Assembly (NCBI GenBank): GCA_944325505.1
Contig: CALVAJ010000005.1
Coordinates: 36,274-100,273, forward strand
Source: an uncultured Bacteroidales bacterium
Lineage (GTDB): Bacteria; Bacteroidota; Bacteroidia; Bacteroidales; UBA932
Direction of reading: 5' to 3'
DNA: 64,000 bases
Positions 53,370 through 62,648 of this stretch are shown piece after piece (position 1 is the first letter of the stretch; every line of letters starts with the position of its first letter). Below the pieces are notes generated by a model that saw only the letters and a list, made by a program, of their open reading frames with translations, did no database searches and was not told the DNA's origin. Made by a program: the position numbers and the translations under genes.

Positions 53370-53386
53370 AATTTCAATATTAAAGG

Positions 53387-54949
53387 TCAGTTAGCCCGTT
53401 CAATCCTGATGTTGTCTATATACCACCTCTGCTGGTTAGGAGATTCACCTTTCTCAAGCCACATCTGTGTAGGACGTATGGATATCACTGATGAGGCGCC
53501 GAGGTTTTCCAGACGTACCGTAACCGTCTGCCATTTCAGTTCGCCTTTTACCTGATCAGGTCCTATCGGCATCTGAGTGACTACGGTTCCTCCGTTCTCC
53601 GTCTCGACGGTAAGGGTAAGCTTGTCGATATTGCCGGATCCTGTCATCTGTGCACACCAGTCAAAGATCAGAAGCGCATTCCCGCCTTCCGGCATCTCTT
53701 CCACAACAGGCAGTTTCAATCCGGTATGATAATCTCCCCTACCCATTTTCAGATAGGCATCCTGCACATAAAGGCACTCATACTCTTTAGCCACATATCT
53801 TATATCCACGTATCCTCTTTCAGCAAACTCTTCCATAAGCGGACCGAATATTTCCCATGTTTCGACCTTATATACGTTAGGAGCGTTGGCTCCTTCGTCT
53901 CCTGAACCTACGGCATCACCTACAGGCTTGCTGTTCTTGGCATTATACTGCTCTATATAAGGAGAAAGCCATGAAAAGTCATCCTTGAAAAACAGATTGT
54001 CATCTTCATATGCGGTAGTAGACTGCCTGACTTCCACAGATGCGGTAATGCCGTTTGAATTGGTAAACGTGACATATCCGCTGCGTACCTGGGCATCAGT
54101 GTTTTCCGATAATACGGTTATCGTAACGTTCTCTACCGTTCCTCCGTTTCCGGAAGAAGGAGAAACCTCTATCCAGGAAACTGACGGAGCCGCTGTCCAC
54201 GGCTGTTCGGAATCGACTGAGAGCGTAGCCTCGGAGGAATCATCCCTATATCCGTACCTGTCAACGCTTACAATGGACTCACCCAGGTCAATGCCATCGA
54301 CTGCCTGGCGCACTTTCACTGTTTCAGATCTGCTTCCCGCCGTAAAAACGACATCTCCTGTCCTGGCTGATCTGGAGTCATTGACTGCCACATCGAGAGA
54401 AACAGAAATGTATTTTCCTGCCTCTCCTTCTTCAAGGCTCGGTGTAATCCATTCCGGAGCATCGACCGTCCATTTGCTGTTGACCTCAAGAATATAGAAT
54501 GACGGGGTCTGGCCAGACGGCAGTTTTCCGTCTCCGCCAACGGAAAATTCCGTTTCGCTGAGTTCCAGAGTCTCGATTTTCAATGTCTGGACAATCCTGA
54601 AACTTTTCTCGATCCCGGCCCCGGAAACAGTCACTCCGCCTTCCCTGTCTGCACCGGAAAGATTCTCCTCGCATGTAAAATATATATGCATCCGGCCCCT
54701 GTCTGAAGACAGACGGCTTGGCGTCACCCATTCCGGACACTGTGTAATGGACCATGAGATATTGCTTCCTATCTCCACGCCAGGTATCTTCCCGGCAGAG
54801 TTCAGTCCGCTATAGTCTACAGTAATATCCGCTTCAGGAACATCGATAAACGGATCCGGCTCGCCGTAATCCTCCTGGCATGACACCAGAGGCATCATGG
54901 CGAACACTGCGGCCAGAATACCGGCCGCCAATTTATTTCTGCTGTTCAT
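53387..54949 (-). CDS. Surface lipoprotein with BACON domains and C-terminal binding-type domain
   Basis: 520 residues; lipobox MMPLVSC. Three BACON-type Ig repeats: about 35-125 (SWSITQCPEWVTP), about 130-225 (KWTVDAPEWITP), about 230-315 (PWTAAPSVSWIEVSP). The C-terminal part (about 320-520) is a beta-rich domain beginning FFKDDFSWLSPYIEQYNA and ending WYIDNIRIERAN. This last domain is shared with the next protein upstream and looks like a jelly-roll carbohydrate-binding domain. BACON proteins next to SusCD usually bind ligand at the surface. 17 bp on either side. Confidence 0.85.
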   Translation of the reverse strand: MNSRNKLAAGILAAVFAMMPLVSCQEDYGEPDPFIDVPEADITVDYSGLNSAGKIPGVEIGSNISWSITQCPEWVTPSRLSSDRGRMHIYFTCEENLSGADREGGVTVSGAGIEKSFRIVQTLKIETLELSETEFSVGGDGKLPSGQTPSFYILEVNSKWTVDAPEWITPSLEEGEAGKYISVSLDVAVNDSRSARTGDVVFTAGSRSETVKVRQAVDGIDLGESIVSVDRYGYRDDSSEATLSVDSEQPWTAAPSVSWIEVSPSSGNGGTVENVTITVLSENTDAQVRSGYVTFTNSNGITASVEVRQSTTAYEDDNLFFKDDFSWLSPYIEQYNAKNSKPVGDAVGSGDEGANAPNVYKVETWEIFGPLMEEFAERGYVDIRYVAKEYECLYVQDAYLKMGRGDYHTGLKLPVVEEMPEGGNALLIFDWCAQMTGSGNIDKLTLTVETENGGTVVTQMPIGPDQVKGELKWQTVTVRLENLGASSVISIRPTQMWLEKGESPNQQRWYIDNIRIERAN

Positions 54950-54966
54950 AAGGTTTGTTGATTGAT

Positions 54967-55962
54967 TTATTGCTTGGCTGGAATTTTGACCATTCTGATA
55001 TTGTCCAGATGGAATCTGTGGACACCGGTAGCATCCAGATTTTCATGGCGGATGACCAGTTCGGTATTTGACGAGATACCGTAGATATTCACTGAAGCAG
55101 AGGTCCACTTGGCTTCACCGTCTTTCTGTGAAGGGGTAAATGCATCGCTGATGTCAGACATGGTTCCTGATGAAGTCTCAATCTGACCGTCTCCTGACAT
55201 GACCTCTACTACCATACGTATATCATCTACATAAAGTTTCTCGGACATATGGCCGGCAAAATCAAATGTCAGCTGTACATTTGACGAAGTCTCCCCCGTC
55301 TCGCTGAAATCTATTGCCGGCAGGATAAGTCCGTTGTTATGGTCTTTCCGGCAAAACTTCAGATAGTGCGTCATGAGATACATGGTGTTGTCTTCGGGTT
55401 TGAGAACAGCATAACCCCTCTCGTCAAACTCCGCCATGAAAGCCACGGCATCAGCATCGCCGTCTTCGGCTTTTGAACCGACATTGGGAGCAGAGGCACC
55501 AGGATCGGCAGTAGCAATATAGTCTCCCGCCCCTAAAGCCTCGGCATAAGGGGTAATCCATGAAAAATCGTCCTGAAAATAAATGTAACCGAACGCAGGA
55601 AAAGGATCATTTGTCTGCCTTACGGTAATTACCTGGGAGAAATCGGCAGACGATACGGTCAGGTGTCCGGTCCTGCTCTGTCCCTGAGTATACTCCGCAG
55701 CAAGGACAGTCACAGTCGCGCTTGAATTCCCCTCAGGCTTGTCTACTGTAAGCCAGTCCGAATCGGAAACGATAGCGTAGCCCTTATTCGCTACAATAGA
55801 TACGACAGGAGTTTCTCCCGTAGAGAGCTGCCCCGTAGAAATGACCTCGATATTTACAGTATCGACATCGAACCGGGCGGGAGCCTCCTCGTCTTTATTA
55901 CATGATACTAAAGATAAGAATCCCCCCCCCAGAATAATTAAAGAGGAAAGTTGTTTAAACAT
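54967..55962 (-). CDS. BACON-domain lipoprotein with a G9 tract in its signal-peptide codons
   Basis: 331 residues, first gene of PUL2. Lipobox LSLVSC. One BACON repeat (about 30-120: SDSDWLTVDKPEGNS) and a C-terminal domain like that of the next protein (YIYFQDDFSWITPYAEALGA, ending FHLDNIRMVKI). Codons 11-14 (LGGG) are written with nine consecutive G on the coding strand (55930-55922). Loss of one G leads to TAG and gain of one G to TAA, both within 10 or so codons. Slippage could therefore switch this protein on and off. Ligand unknown. Confidence 0.85.
   Translation of the reverse strand: MFKQLSSLIILGGGFLSLVSCNKDEEAPARFDVDTVNIEVISTGQLSTGETPVVSIVANKGYAIVSDSDWLTVDKPEGNSSATVTVLAAEYTQGQSRTGHLTVSSADFSQVITVRQTNDPFPAFGYIYFQDDFSWITPYAEALGAGDYIATADPGASAPNVGSKAEDGDADAVAFMAEFDERGYAVLKPEDNTMYLMTHYLKFCRKDHNNGLILPAIDFSETGETSSNVQLTFDFAGHMSEKLYVDDIRMVVEVMSGDGQIETSSGTMSDISDAFTPSQKDGEAKWTSASVNIYGISSNTELVIRHENLDATGVHRFHLDNIRMVKIPAKQ
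55922..55930 (-). repeat. Homopolymeric G9 tract in a coding region
   Basis: Nine C on the plus strand, nine G on the coding strand, inside the signal-peptide region of the first PUL2 gene. It is the longest G/C homopolymer I noticed in the window. Candidate slippage site. Confidence 0.9.
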
Positions 55963-56063
55963 AACAAGTTATAGTATTAATAAACTAAATGTCCCTTTTA
56001 TTTCGCCCAACCGGCATTTCGTTAAGAAACAATAATACATTGATGCGGTTACACAACGAAAGG

Positions 56064-56095
56064 CAAATATAGATTTAATTTTTATTGAAGACAAA
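56064..56095 (-). promoter_or_regulatory. Bacteroides-type promoter of PUL2
   Basis: Minus strand: TTTG at 56095-56092, 20 nt, TATATTTG at 56071-56064. Full consensus match. It leaves a leader of about 95 nt before the ATG at 55962, longer than at most promoters here, so there is room for control by RNA or protein. Confidence 0.75.
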
Positions 56096-56115
56096 TAATA
56101 AGACAACTTTCATGG

Positions 56116-57699
56116 TCAATTGCAATGGACCGCAATCGACACCGTCTCATCGATATCAAGATAGAACCGGTAAAAGGCTTCATCGTCAAGCTTTGAATAT
56201 CTGCCTGCAAGGGCCTTGAGCTGAGGCATCATGTACTCTTCGGTTTTTTCCCACTCTCCAGGCTTCGGGACAATGCCGTCCGTATTTTCCGCAAATTCAA
56301 GGAACTTGCTGTCAAGGTGGAGACTGTCGAGATAATCCGAAAGCCTGTCGAAATCATCTATCCGGGAAAGTTCTGACTTGTAACGGTCAAAGATTTCAGA
56401 GGCGAAACGCATCTGGGTCGCTTTCCTGTTGCATTTTATATAGAAATCCGTAGCCCTGGTAGTGTCCATCGGGACGAAAATATCGGGAATGATGCCTCCG
56501 CCTCCATAGACAGGCCTTCCCTTGAGAGTATAATATACTTCACTGGAATCCACCTGAATACTGTCAGCATCCGTCATTTCCCCGTGTCTGTATCTCTCAT
56601 AAATATCATATGCATATTTAGTCCCGTCTGAATAGGGCTTCTGGATGCACCGTCCGGAAGGAGTATAAAACCTTGCCACCGTAAGCCGGATTCCCGATCC
56701 GTCGGTGAAATTCACAGGCTCCTGCACCAGACCTTTGCCGAATGACCGGCGGCCTATGATGACTCCCCTGTCATTGTCCTGTATGGCACCGGCGAATATT
56801 TCGCTGGACGACGCGGAGGACTCGTCGATAAGGACAGCCAGCCCGACATCCTGCATCTCCCCTCTGCCGTCGGCATTGAAATCCTGGCGCGGACGGTGAA
56901 GGCCCTGCATATAGACTATCTGGGCATTCTTCGGGAGAAACTCGTTGCAGAGCAGGAATGCCTGGTCGAAATAACCTCCGGTATTGCCACGTATATCGAA
57001 TATCAGCCTTGTCATCCCCTGCCCCAAGAGCTTTTCACTGGCCTGCGTAAACTCCTGATAGGTCGTTCGGGTAAATTTGGAAAGCCTGATATAGCCGGTT
57101 GTGTCATTTATCATGAAAGCGGCATCGACGCATTTCACAGGAATCCTGCCCCTGGTGATTTCAAACGGAATTTCTGTCCCGTCCCTGTTTACGGTTATCC
57201 TGACTTTCGAACCTGACGGACCTTTCATCAGCCGTACCATACTGTCCTGCGGAGTCCTGGTCCCGGCAATGATATCATCGTCCACCCTGATTATCCTGTC
57301 TCCCTGCATGAGTCCCGCTTTTTCAGAAGGTCCTCCCTGGATTACGCTCAGGACTATCGCAGTGTCATTCGGGACATTGAACTGGATTCCTATGCCGTCG
57401 AAATTTCCTGCGAGTTCAGTCTCTGACTCTTCCAGATCCACAGGGGGCAGATAAACAGAATGGGGATCGAGTTCTGACAGGGCGGCAACTACGGCAGCAT
57501 CCGTCATCTTCTTCATGTCAATGGTATCCACATAATTCGACTGCACCTGCTCAAGGATGAGATTCAGTTTCCTCCAACGGTTGTAATCCCCGTCGAATTT
57601 CCTGTGTGAAGAATAGAATCTGCCTGCCGTTACGGAAAGGAGTACGCCTATGACGACCCCCAGAAGCGCAATCAATAATATGTTACCGTTCCTGTTCAT
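56116..57699 (-). CDS. ctpA: S41-family C-terminal processing protease
   Basis: 527 residues. N-terminal membrane anchor (ILLIALLGVVIGVLLSVTAG). PDZ domain about 95-185 (GIGIQFNVPNDTAIVLSVIQ, GGPSEKAGLMQGDRIIRVDD). Peptidase S41 core with GYIRLSKFTR, LIFDIRGNTGGYFDQA, the catalytic Ser region SASSSE (295-300), and GRRSFGKGLVQ with the catalytic Lys. It processes periplasmic proteins from their C-termini. 4 bp after the deaminase gene, so the two are co-transcribed. Confidence 0.95.
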   Translation of the reverse strand: MNRNGNILLIALLGVVIGVLLSVTAGRFYSSHRKFDGDYNRWRKLNLILEQVQSNYVDTIDMKKMTDAAVVAALSELDPHSVYLPPVDLEESETELAGNFDGIGIQFNVPNDTAIVLSVIQGGPSEKAGLMQGDRIIRVDDDIIAGTRTPQDSMVRLMKGPSGSKVRITVNRDGTEIPFEITRGRIPVKCVDAAFMINDTTGYIRLSKFTRTTYQEFTQASEKLLGQGMTRLIFDIRGNTGGYFDQAFLLCNEFLPKNAQIVYMQGLHRPRQDFNADGRGEMQDVGLAVLIDESSASSSEIFAGAIQDNDRGVIIGRRSFGKGLVQEPVNFTDGSGIRLTVARFYTPSGRCIQKPYSDGTKYAYDIYERYRHGEMTDADSIQVDSSEVYYTLKGRPVYGGGGIIPDIFVPMDTTRATDFYIKCNRKATQMRFASEIFDRYKSELSRIDDFDRLSDYLDSLHLDSKFLEFAENTDGIVPKPGEWEKTEEYMMPQLKALAGRYSKLDDEAFYRFYLDIDETVSIAVHCN

Positions 57700-57703
57700 G
57701 ATT

Positions 57704-58108
57704 TCAGTCTACTTTTTCCACCTCTACTCCGGCCCTGTGGAGAAGATCTATGCCATCTGTAAGCCGGTATTCATCCCTGTACACTACCCTCTTTATCCCT
57801 GCCTGGATAATCAGTTTCGCACACTCCAGACACGGGGCCGCAGTTACATACAGGGTGGCGCCAAGACTATTGTTGCCCGACTTGGCCACTTTGGTAATGG
57901 CATTTGCCTCGGCATGCAGGACATAAGGCTTGGTCACCCCGTTTTCATCTTCGCAATTGTTTTCAAAGCCCGACGGGGTACCGTTATATCCGTCAGAGAT
58001 GATCATCCTGTCTTTCACCAGCAGGGCACCGACCTGACGCCGTTTGCAATACGAGTTCCTGGCCCAGATCGAGGCCATTTCTATATAGCTCTGGTCAAAT
58101 TTTTCCAT
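57704..58108 (-). CDS. dCMP deaminase family protein
   Basis: 134 residues. Zinc-binding deaminase motifs: LHAEANAI (His and catalytic Glu) and APCLECAKLII (two Cys ligands). CKRRQVGALLVKDRMIISDG and GYNGTPSG are typical of the dCMP deaminase/ComEB branch, which makes dUMP for thymidylate synthesis. No competence genes are adjacent, so dCMP deaminase is the better name. 20 bp follow the acyl-CoA synthetase-like gene. Confidence 0.92.
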   Translation of the reverse strand: MEKFDQSYIEMASIWARNSYCKRRQVGALLVKDRMIISDGYNGTPSGFENNCEDENGVTKPYVLHAEANAITKVAKSGNNSLGATLYVTAAPCLECAKLIIQAGIKRVVYRDEYRLTDGIDLLHRAGVEVEKVD

Positions 58109-58128
58109 ACGTTTCCCCGGAAAATGAT

Positions 58129-59790
58129 TTATGACCTCTGATAAAGATAGCGCTTGATACTACGCTTCGGAGTACGTTCAAAATCCTCCGGCATTATCTC
58201 GATCTTCTTCACACGGGCGTAATTCGGCAGTTCCTGGTTTGCGACGGACAGAGACTCGTTCAGATGCTTTTCAAGGGCATCATGCGAAAGCCCGTCAAGT
58301 TCTCCTTGATGGAAATCAGGATAGATAAGGGCGGTAAGGCCGCCGTTGTCCTCTACCACGAGGGAATCCACCACATACGGCATATTGTTCAGGACGCACT
58401 CTATCTCCTCAGGATAGATATTCTGGCCTGACGGCCCCAGAATCATGCATTTGGACCGGCCGCGCAGATACAGATAACCGTCCTTGTCCATAACGCCCAT
58501 GTCTCCGGTACGGAACCAGCCGTCCTTTGTAAAGGATGCTTCGGTCGCTTCCGGATTCTTGTAATACCCGAGGAAAACGTTCATTCCTTTTACAAGCACC
58601 TCTCCCGGCACGTTCTCCGGATCTTCTGAATCGATACGGATCTCCATGTTAGGGGCGGCCTTGCCGCAGGAATAAAGACGTGCCGTCTTCCAGTCGTCAT
58701 ATGATATTATCGGAGCGCACTCGGTCATGCCGTATCCTACAGTATAAGGGAAACCTATCTTCTTGAAGAAGGTGTCCACTTCCTTGTTGAAAGCCGCACC
58801 GCCTATGATGACTTCTTCGAAACAGCCGCCGAAGGCATTTATGAGTTCCGTGCGTATCTTCTTCATTATCACCTGATCCAGCACAGGAAGTTTCATAAGG
58901 AACTTTATCCCGTTCTTTTCAAGGAGAGGCTTCAGCTTGCTCTTGTACACCTTCTCGATGATCAGAGGCACTGCGACCACTATTATCGGCTTTACCTCTG
59001 CAAGCGCCTGCATTATGATCTTAGGGCTCGGCACCCTTGTAAGGAAGTGTACATGCGCACCGGCCGTAAGCTCGAACAATACCTCGAACATCATCCCGTA
59101 CATGTGTGCGGACGGAAGCATGGCCACGACATTGGTGGTATTGTCCACCATCGGGAGGACCTTGTACGCAAAAAGTATATTGGAACACAGCGCCCTGTAC
59201 GGAATCATGACACCCTTCGAAAAGCCGGATGTACCTGAAGTATAGTTTATAAGAGCCAGCTCATCCGCCGAATCTTCATAGTAGTCAAGACTCTCCGGAG
59301 TGAAATTCATCGGATACTTCTTTCCGAACAGTTCGTTAAGATGCTCCCTGACTTCCATTATCTTCGGAGTCCTGGCATAAAGCATGGCGAAATTGTTTAT
59401 CTGCACGACAGCCTGCAGAGTCGGCATCTCGTTTTCGCTCAGGCCTTCCCAGACGACATCATCCACGAACAGTATCTTCGCTTCGGAGTGGTTGACCAGG
59501 TGATGGATGTTCCCCGGCTTGAATTCATGCAGGATAGGCACCGGCACTGCACCATAAGTAAGGGCGGAAATGAATGAAACGCCCCAGTTGGCCTGGTTCC
59601 TTGAACATATTGCCACCTTGTCTCCCCTGACGAGACCGCACTCCTCATACATGATATGCATTTTGGCGATACGTCTTGCGACATCCCTGTAATGAAGGGT
59701 AACACCCTGATAATTGGACAAGGCAGGCCTGTCCCAATTCTCTCTGAAACTTTTTTCGTAAAGTTTATTTACCGATTGAAATTTATCCAT
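58129..59790 (-). CDS. AMP-binding acyl-CoA/acyl-ACP synthetase-like enzyme
   Basis: 553 residues. ANL superfamily motifs: INYTSGTSGFSKGVM (P-loop-like A3), VGYGMTECAPIISYD (A5), WFRTGDMGVMDKDGYLYLRG (A7 and A8), and SGQNIYPEEIE. The C-terminal Lys domain is present (ERTPKRSIKRYLY). It activates a fatty acid with ATP, then transfers it to CoA or ACP; the acceptor cannot be told from sequence. Several Bacteroidetes carry this enzyme as the long-chain acyl-CoA synthetase. 52 bp separate it from the DUF3352-like gene. Confidence 0.9.
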   Translation of the reverse strand: MDKFQSVNKLYEKSFRENWDRPALSNYQGVTLHYRDVARRIAKMHIMYEECGLVRGDKVAICSRNQANWGVSFISALTYGAVPVPILHEFKPGNIHHLVNHSEAKILFVDDVVWEGLSENEMPTLQAVVQINNFAMLYARTPKIMEVREHLNELFGKKYPMNFTPESLDYYEDSADELALINYTSGTSGFSKGVMIPYRALCSNILFAYKVLPMVDNTTNVVAMLPSAHMYGMMFEVLFELTAGAHVHFLTRVPSPKIIMQALAEVKPIIVVAVPLIIEKVYKSKLKPLLEKNGIKFLMKLPVLDQVIMKKIRTELINAFGGCFEEVIIGGAAFNKEVDTFFKKIGFPYTVGYGMTECAPIISYDDWKTARLYSCGKAAPNMEIRIDSEDPENVPGEVLVKGMNVFLGYYKNPEATEASFTKDGWFRTGDMGVMDKDGYLYLRGRSKCMILGPSGQNIYPEEIECVLNNMPYVVDSLVVEDNGGLTALIYPDFHQGELDGLSHDALEKHLNESLSVANQELPNYARVKKIEIMPEDFERTPKRSIKRYLYQRS

Positions 59791-59842
59791 AAAACAAGTT
59801 TTATTCTGATTAAGAATCCTTCCGTAGAAATATTCTTCTGAA

Positions 59843-62122
59843 TCACTGCAATTTTATCGTATGCGTCCTGCCGTCATAACATACGGCTTTTACGCTAACT
59901 CCTTCTCCCGGGGTTATCCTGCTGTCGCTGCGTATCATCCTGTCGCCCTCGAACCTTGTCAGAGGTTCGCCTCCGTAAAATCCGAAAATCAATGTCTGGA
60001 TCGATGTCCTTACCACCCAGTATGTTTTACCTCCGACCTTGACAGCCTCCGGAAGGCCTTTTATCGTTTCATCCGAAGCAATGGTCTTCCACTGGGCCGG
60101 ACGGCGTCCCTGAAGGTTGTACATCTCGATGGTATTGTCCTTATGGAGAATCATCACATTGTATTTCCTGTTGCCGTTGAAGTCATATATTCCCGGTCCG
60201 AGCAGTATTTCCTTGCCGAGATCAACAGGGAACGGACTGACATAGCGCCCAAGCCTGTCGATCAGATAAAGCTTGCTGCCGGAGGCAAAGAGGATCTGGA
60301 GCTTTCCGTTGGCGAAATAGTCTACAGTACCTGCATTACCGCATATCGGGGACGAAAAAGGCACTCCCCACAATCCCTTGCCGCCGACCTCCTTAAGACA
60401 CAGGTACATGTTGTCCTGCTGATAGAAAAGGTTCATCTTTCCCGTACCGGAATTCTTCACTTTGAAAGGTCCCTTTGGAACCACAACGACTGTATCCCGC
60501 TCAAATACAGGAGCTTTCGTTTTCATATCAGATATACGGAAAGTTTCAGCAGTAACGGATATACTGCCGCTCTTGTCCTTTGAGACGCACAGTGTCAAAG
60601 GAACATATGAAAACCCTTCGGCGCTTTTTGCCAGAGTCTCCGCATATGGTCCGCTGAATACATCGGACAGTACATCCGCCCCTTCAGAAACGGACAGATA
60701 GGAAACGAAACATTTGGCTTCAGACATAAAATCAAGCCGGGCCGAAGCATCCTCTGCATACTCCTGGAGGGTATTTTCCAAAGCCCGCCCTTCAACATAC
60801 TCTGAAACGGCAGGACGGCTTCCTACAATAATCCATCCATCCATGTATGTAAAGCATGACTCATCCGAAGCGGAAAAAAACGGCCCGAATACGGACGAAG
60901 CAAACCCTGCATACGGATAACTGCAGACTTTAGGGGAAGAGTCTTTGCCTGAAGAAGGGTCCGTATCACGGAATACCGTACTCATATCTTTATTCCCCAG
61001 CTTCATCAGAAGCATCTTCTCTACGCTGCCGCCCACCTTGAAAAAGGCGGCCGCGACTTCCTTTATATCCAAGGTACCGGCCCACTGCACAGGAGAAAGG
61101 CCGGAGTCCTTCCGGAGCTGCTTTCTGGACAGCTCTATCCTGCCCAGTTTCCCCGCACTGTCAGCGAATGCATCGGCAGAAGAAATATAGGCCGACACGT
61201 CGTCAAACGGAAGAGATGCAAAGAATATGGTATACGAGGGCAGTATGGATGCAACGGCAGAACGCGACGGGGAATAGCCCTTGAATACATTCATGAAATC
61301 CTCGACACCTTTGTCCGAGACCGAAGTTCCGGCAAGTCTGAGATGTACGCTGTCCGCATCATCCACAGAAAGGCTTGCCCAACCGGAAAACCGTTTCAGG
61401 AAATCCGCATAACCGGAGACTCCCCGTCTCGCTATTCCGGCGAAAAATTTACCCGCTTCCCTACAGGACAGGAACACGGTATTATCTTCTCGCGGCGTTT
61501 CCCGTACGCAATCGGCGAAACCGTCCGAGTCCAGCACGGAAATCCCCCTGGCGATATGCCTCTGCGCGGACTTCGGCTGCACATCCGAGGTAGAAAGAAG
61601 TATTATATCCCTTCTGTGCAGGTATGCACTTACGTCCGCTATTTCAGAGCAGTCCAGCAGGGAGCAAGACAGTCCGGCAGAATCGGCTTCAGCAATGAAC
61701 CTGCCTGCATCGCCGTCCGGTCCGGAACCGGCCCTTGCGGCATCTATTGCCAGCAGAGGCACAAGCGATCCGTTGTAATGCAGAGAAAGAACGGCTCTGG
61801 AAGACTTCAGAGTTCCAAGATCCGCCGATGAGATTTTTTCCAGAAATTTCTGGAAAAGGCTGCCGTCACTGCCTCCTGTAAAATAATGAAAGCAGCCTGA
61901 AGTATCCGTCAGAAGCCTGCAGGCAGACTTCAAGTCAGAAAAACCAATCACCATAACAGCATCCGACGGTACTGCGGCAAGAAGTCCGGTCCTCCCTTCA
62001 GAAGCGATTTCGGATGTCTTCGTATCCTCTGTACCTGAATACAGAAAGAATACCGCCGCAGCGACAATCGCGGCCAACGCCGCCAGTGCCGCAATACAGG
62101 CGATTACGGTTTTCCTGTTCAT
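59843..62122 (-). CDS. DUF3352-like membrane-anchored protein
   Basis: 759 residues with an N-terminal membrane helix (VIACIAALAALAAIVAAAVF) and a large extracytoplasmic part. Conserved-looking start LLAAVPSDAVMVIGFSDL resembles Bacteroidetes DUF3352-type proteins. The last about 200 residues hold repeated beta-propeller-like strands (ILFASGSKLYLIDRLGRYVS, YNVMILHKDNTIEMYNLQGR). Function unknown. It starts 4 bp after ridA, so they share a transcript. Confidence 0.7.
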   Translation of the reverse strand: MNRKTVIACIAALAALAAIVAAAVFFLYSGTEDTKTSEIASEGRTGLLAAVPSDAVMVIGFSDLKSACRLLTDTSGCFHYFTGGSDGSLFQKFLEKISSADLGTLKSSRAVLSLHYNGSLVPLLAIDAARAGSGPDGDAGRFIAEADSAGLSCSLLDCSEIADVSAYLHRRDIILLSTSDVQPKSAQRHIARGISVLDSDGFADCVRETPREDNTVFLSCREAGKFFAGIARRGVSGYADFLKRFSGWASLSVDDADSVHLRLAGTSVSDKGVEDFMNVFKGYSPSRSAVASILPSYTIFFASLPFDDVSAYISSADAFADSAGKLGRIELSRKQLRKDSGLSPVQWAGTLDIKEVAAAFFKVGGSVEKMLLMKLGNKDMSTVFRDTDPSSGKDSSPKVCSYPYAGFASSVFGPFFSASDESCFTYMDGWIIVGSRPAVSEYVEGRALENTLQEYAEDASARLDFMSEAKCFVSYLSVSEGADVLSDVFSGPYAETLAKSAEGFSYVPLTLCVSKDKSGSISVTAETFRISDMKTKAPVFERDTVVVVPKGPFKVKNSGTGKMNLFYQQDNMYLCLKEVGGKGLWGVPFSSPICGNAGTVDYFANGKLQILFASGSKLYLIDRLGRYVSPFPVDLGKEILLGPGIYDFNGNRKYNVMILHKDNTIEMYNLQGRRPAQWKTIASDETIKGLPEAVKVGGKTYWVVRTSIQTLIFGFYGGEPLTRFEGDRMIRSDSRITPGEGVSVKAVCYDGRTHTIKLQ

Positions 62123-62126
62123 GGCT

Positions 62127-62501
62127 CTATCGTACAGCTATGGCTTCGATTTCTATCTTGACACCCATAGGCAGCGCAGCGACCTGGAAGCATGCCCTGG
62201 CAGGCTTGTCACCCGTAAAGAATTCCGCATAGACAGCGTTGGCTGCTGCAAAATTCTTTATATCATCAAGAAGGACAGTTGTCTTAACCACATTATCATA
62301 TGTCATTCCGGCAGCCTCTAGAATGGCCCCGATATTCTTGAGGGACTGTCTTGTCTGATCCTCGATTTTTTCCGGAACGGAACCGTCAGCCGGCACCACA
62401 GGAATCTGTCCTGAGACATAAAGTGTACCGTTCACTTCAATAGCCTGGGAGTATGGGCCTACAGCTTTAGGCGCATTAGGGGTAGCGATTACTTTTTTCA
62501 T
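62127..62501 (-). CDS. ridA: RidA-family reactive imine deaminase
   Basis: 124 residues. Family signature: PNAPKAVGPYSQAIEVNG at the start, LYVSGQIPVVP, QTRQSLKNIGAILEAAGM, and ARACFQVAALPMGVKIEIEA with the substrate-binding Arg. It hydrolyses 2-aminoacrylate and related imines released by PLP enzymes. First gene after the promoter at 62527-62557. Confidence 0.95.
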   Translation of the reverse strand: MKKVIATPNAPKAVGPYSQAIEVNGTLYVSGQIPVVPADGSVPEKIEDQTRQSLKNIGAILEAAGMTYDNVVKTTVLLDDIKNFAAANAVYAEFFTGDKPARACFQVAALPMGVKIEIEAIAVR

Positions 62502-62526
62502 ATCAACATTATTTTTACCTAACCTG

Positions 62527-62557
62527 CAAAGATACTTATAATCCGTTTAAATTCAAA
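62527..62557 (-). promoter_or_regulatory. Bacteroides-type promoter of ridA
   Basis: Minus strand: TTTG at 62557-62554, 19 nt, TATCTTTG at 62534-62527. Full consensus match, 25 nt before the ridA ATG. Confidence 0.75.
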
Positions 62558-62603
62558 CAGGTAAACCAGCACCGGCAGCTCCGGAGAACGCCACAGACGG
62601 CAA

Positions 62604-62635
62604 ATAAAAAATAACCCCGTGAAAATCACGAGGTT
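62604..62635 (-). terminator. Rho-independent terminator after tRNA-Arg
   Basis: Minus strand: AACCTCGTG (62635-62627) pairs with CACGGGGTT (62621-62613) with one G-U pair and a 5-nt loop, followed by a T-rich tail to 62604. It ends the tRNA transcript before the ridA promoter. Confidence 0.75.
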
Positions 62636-62648
62636 ACAACCAATAAAG

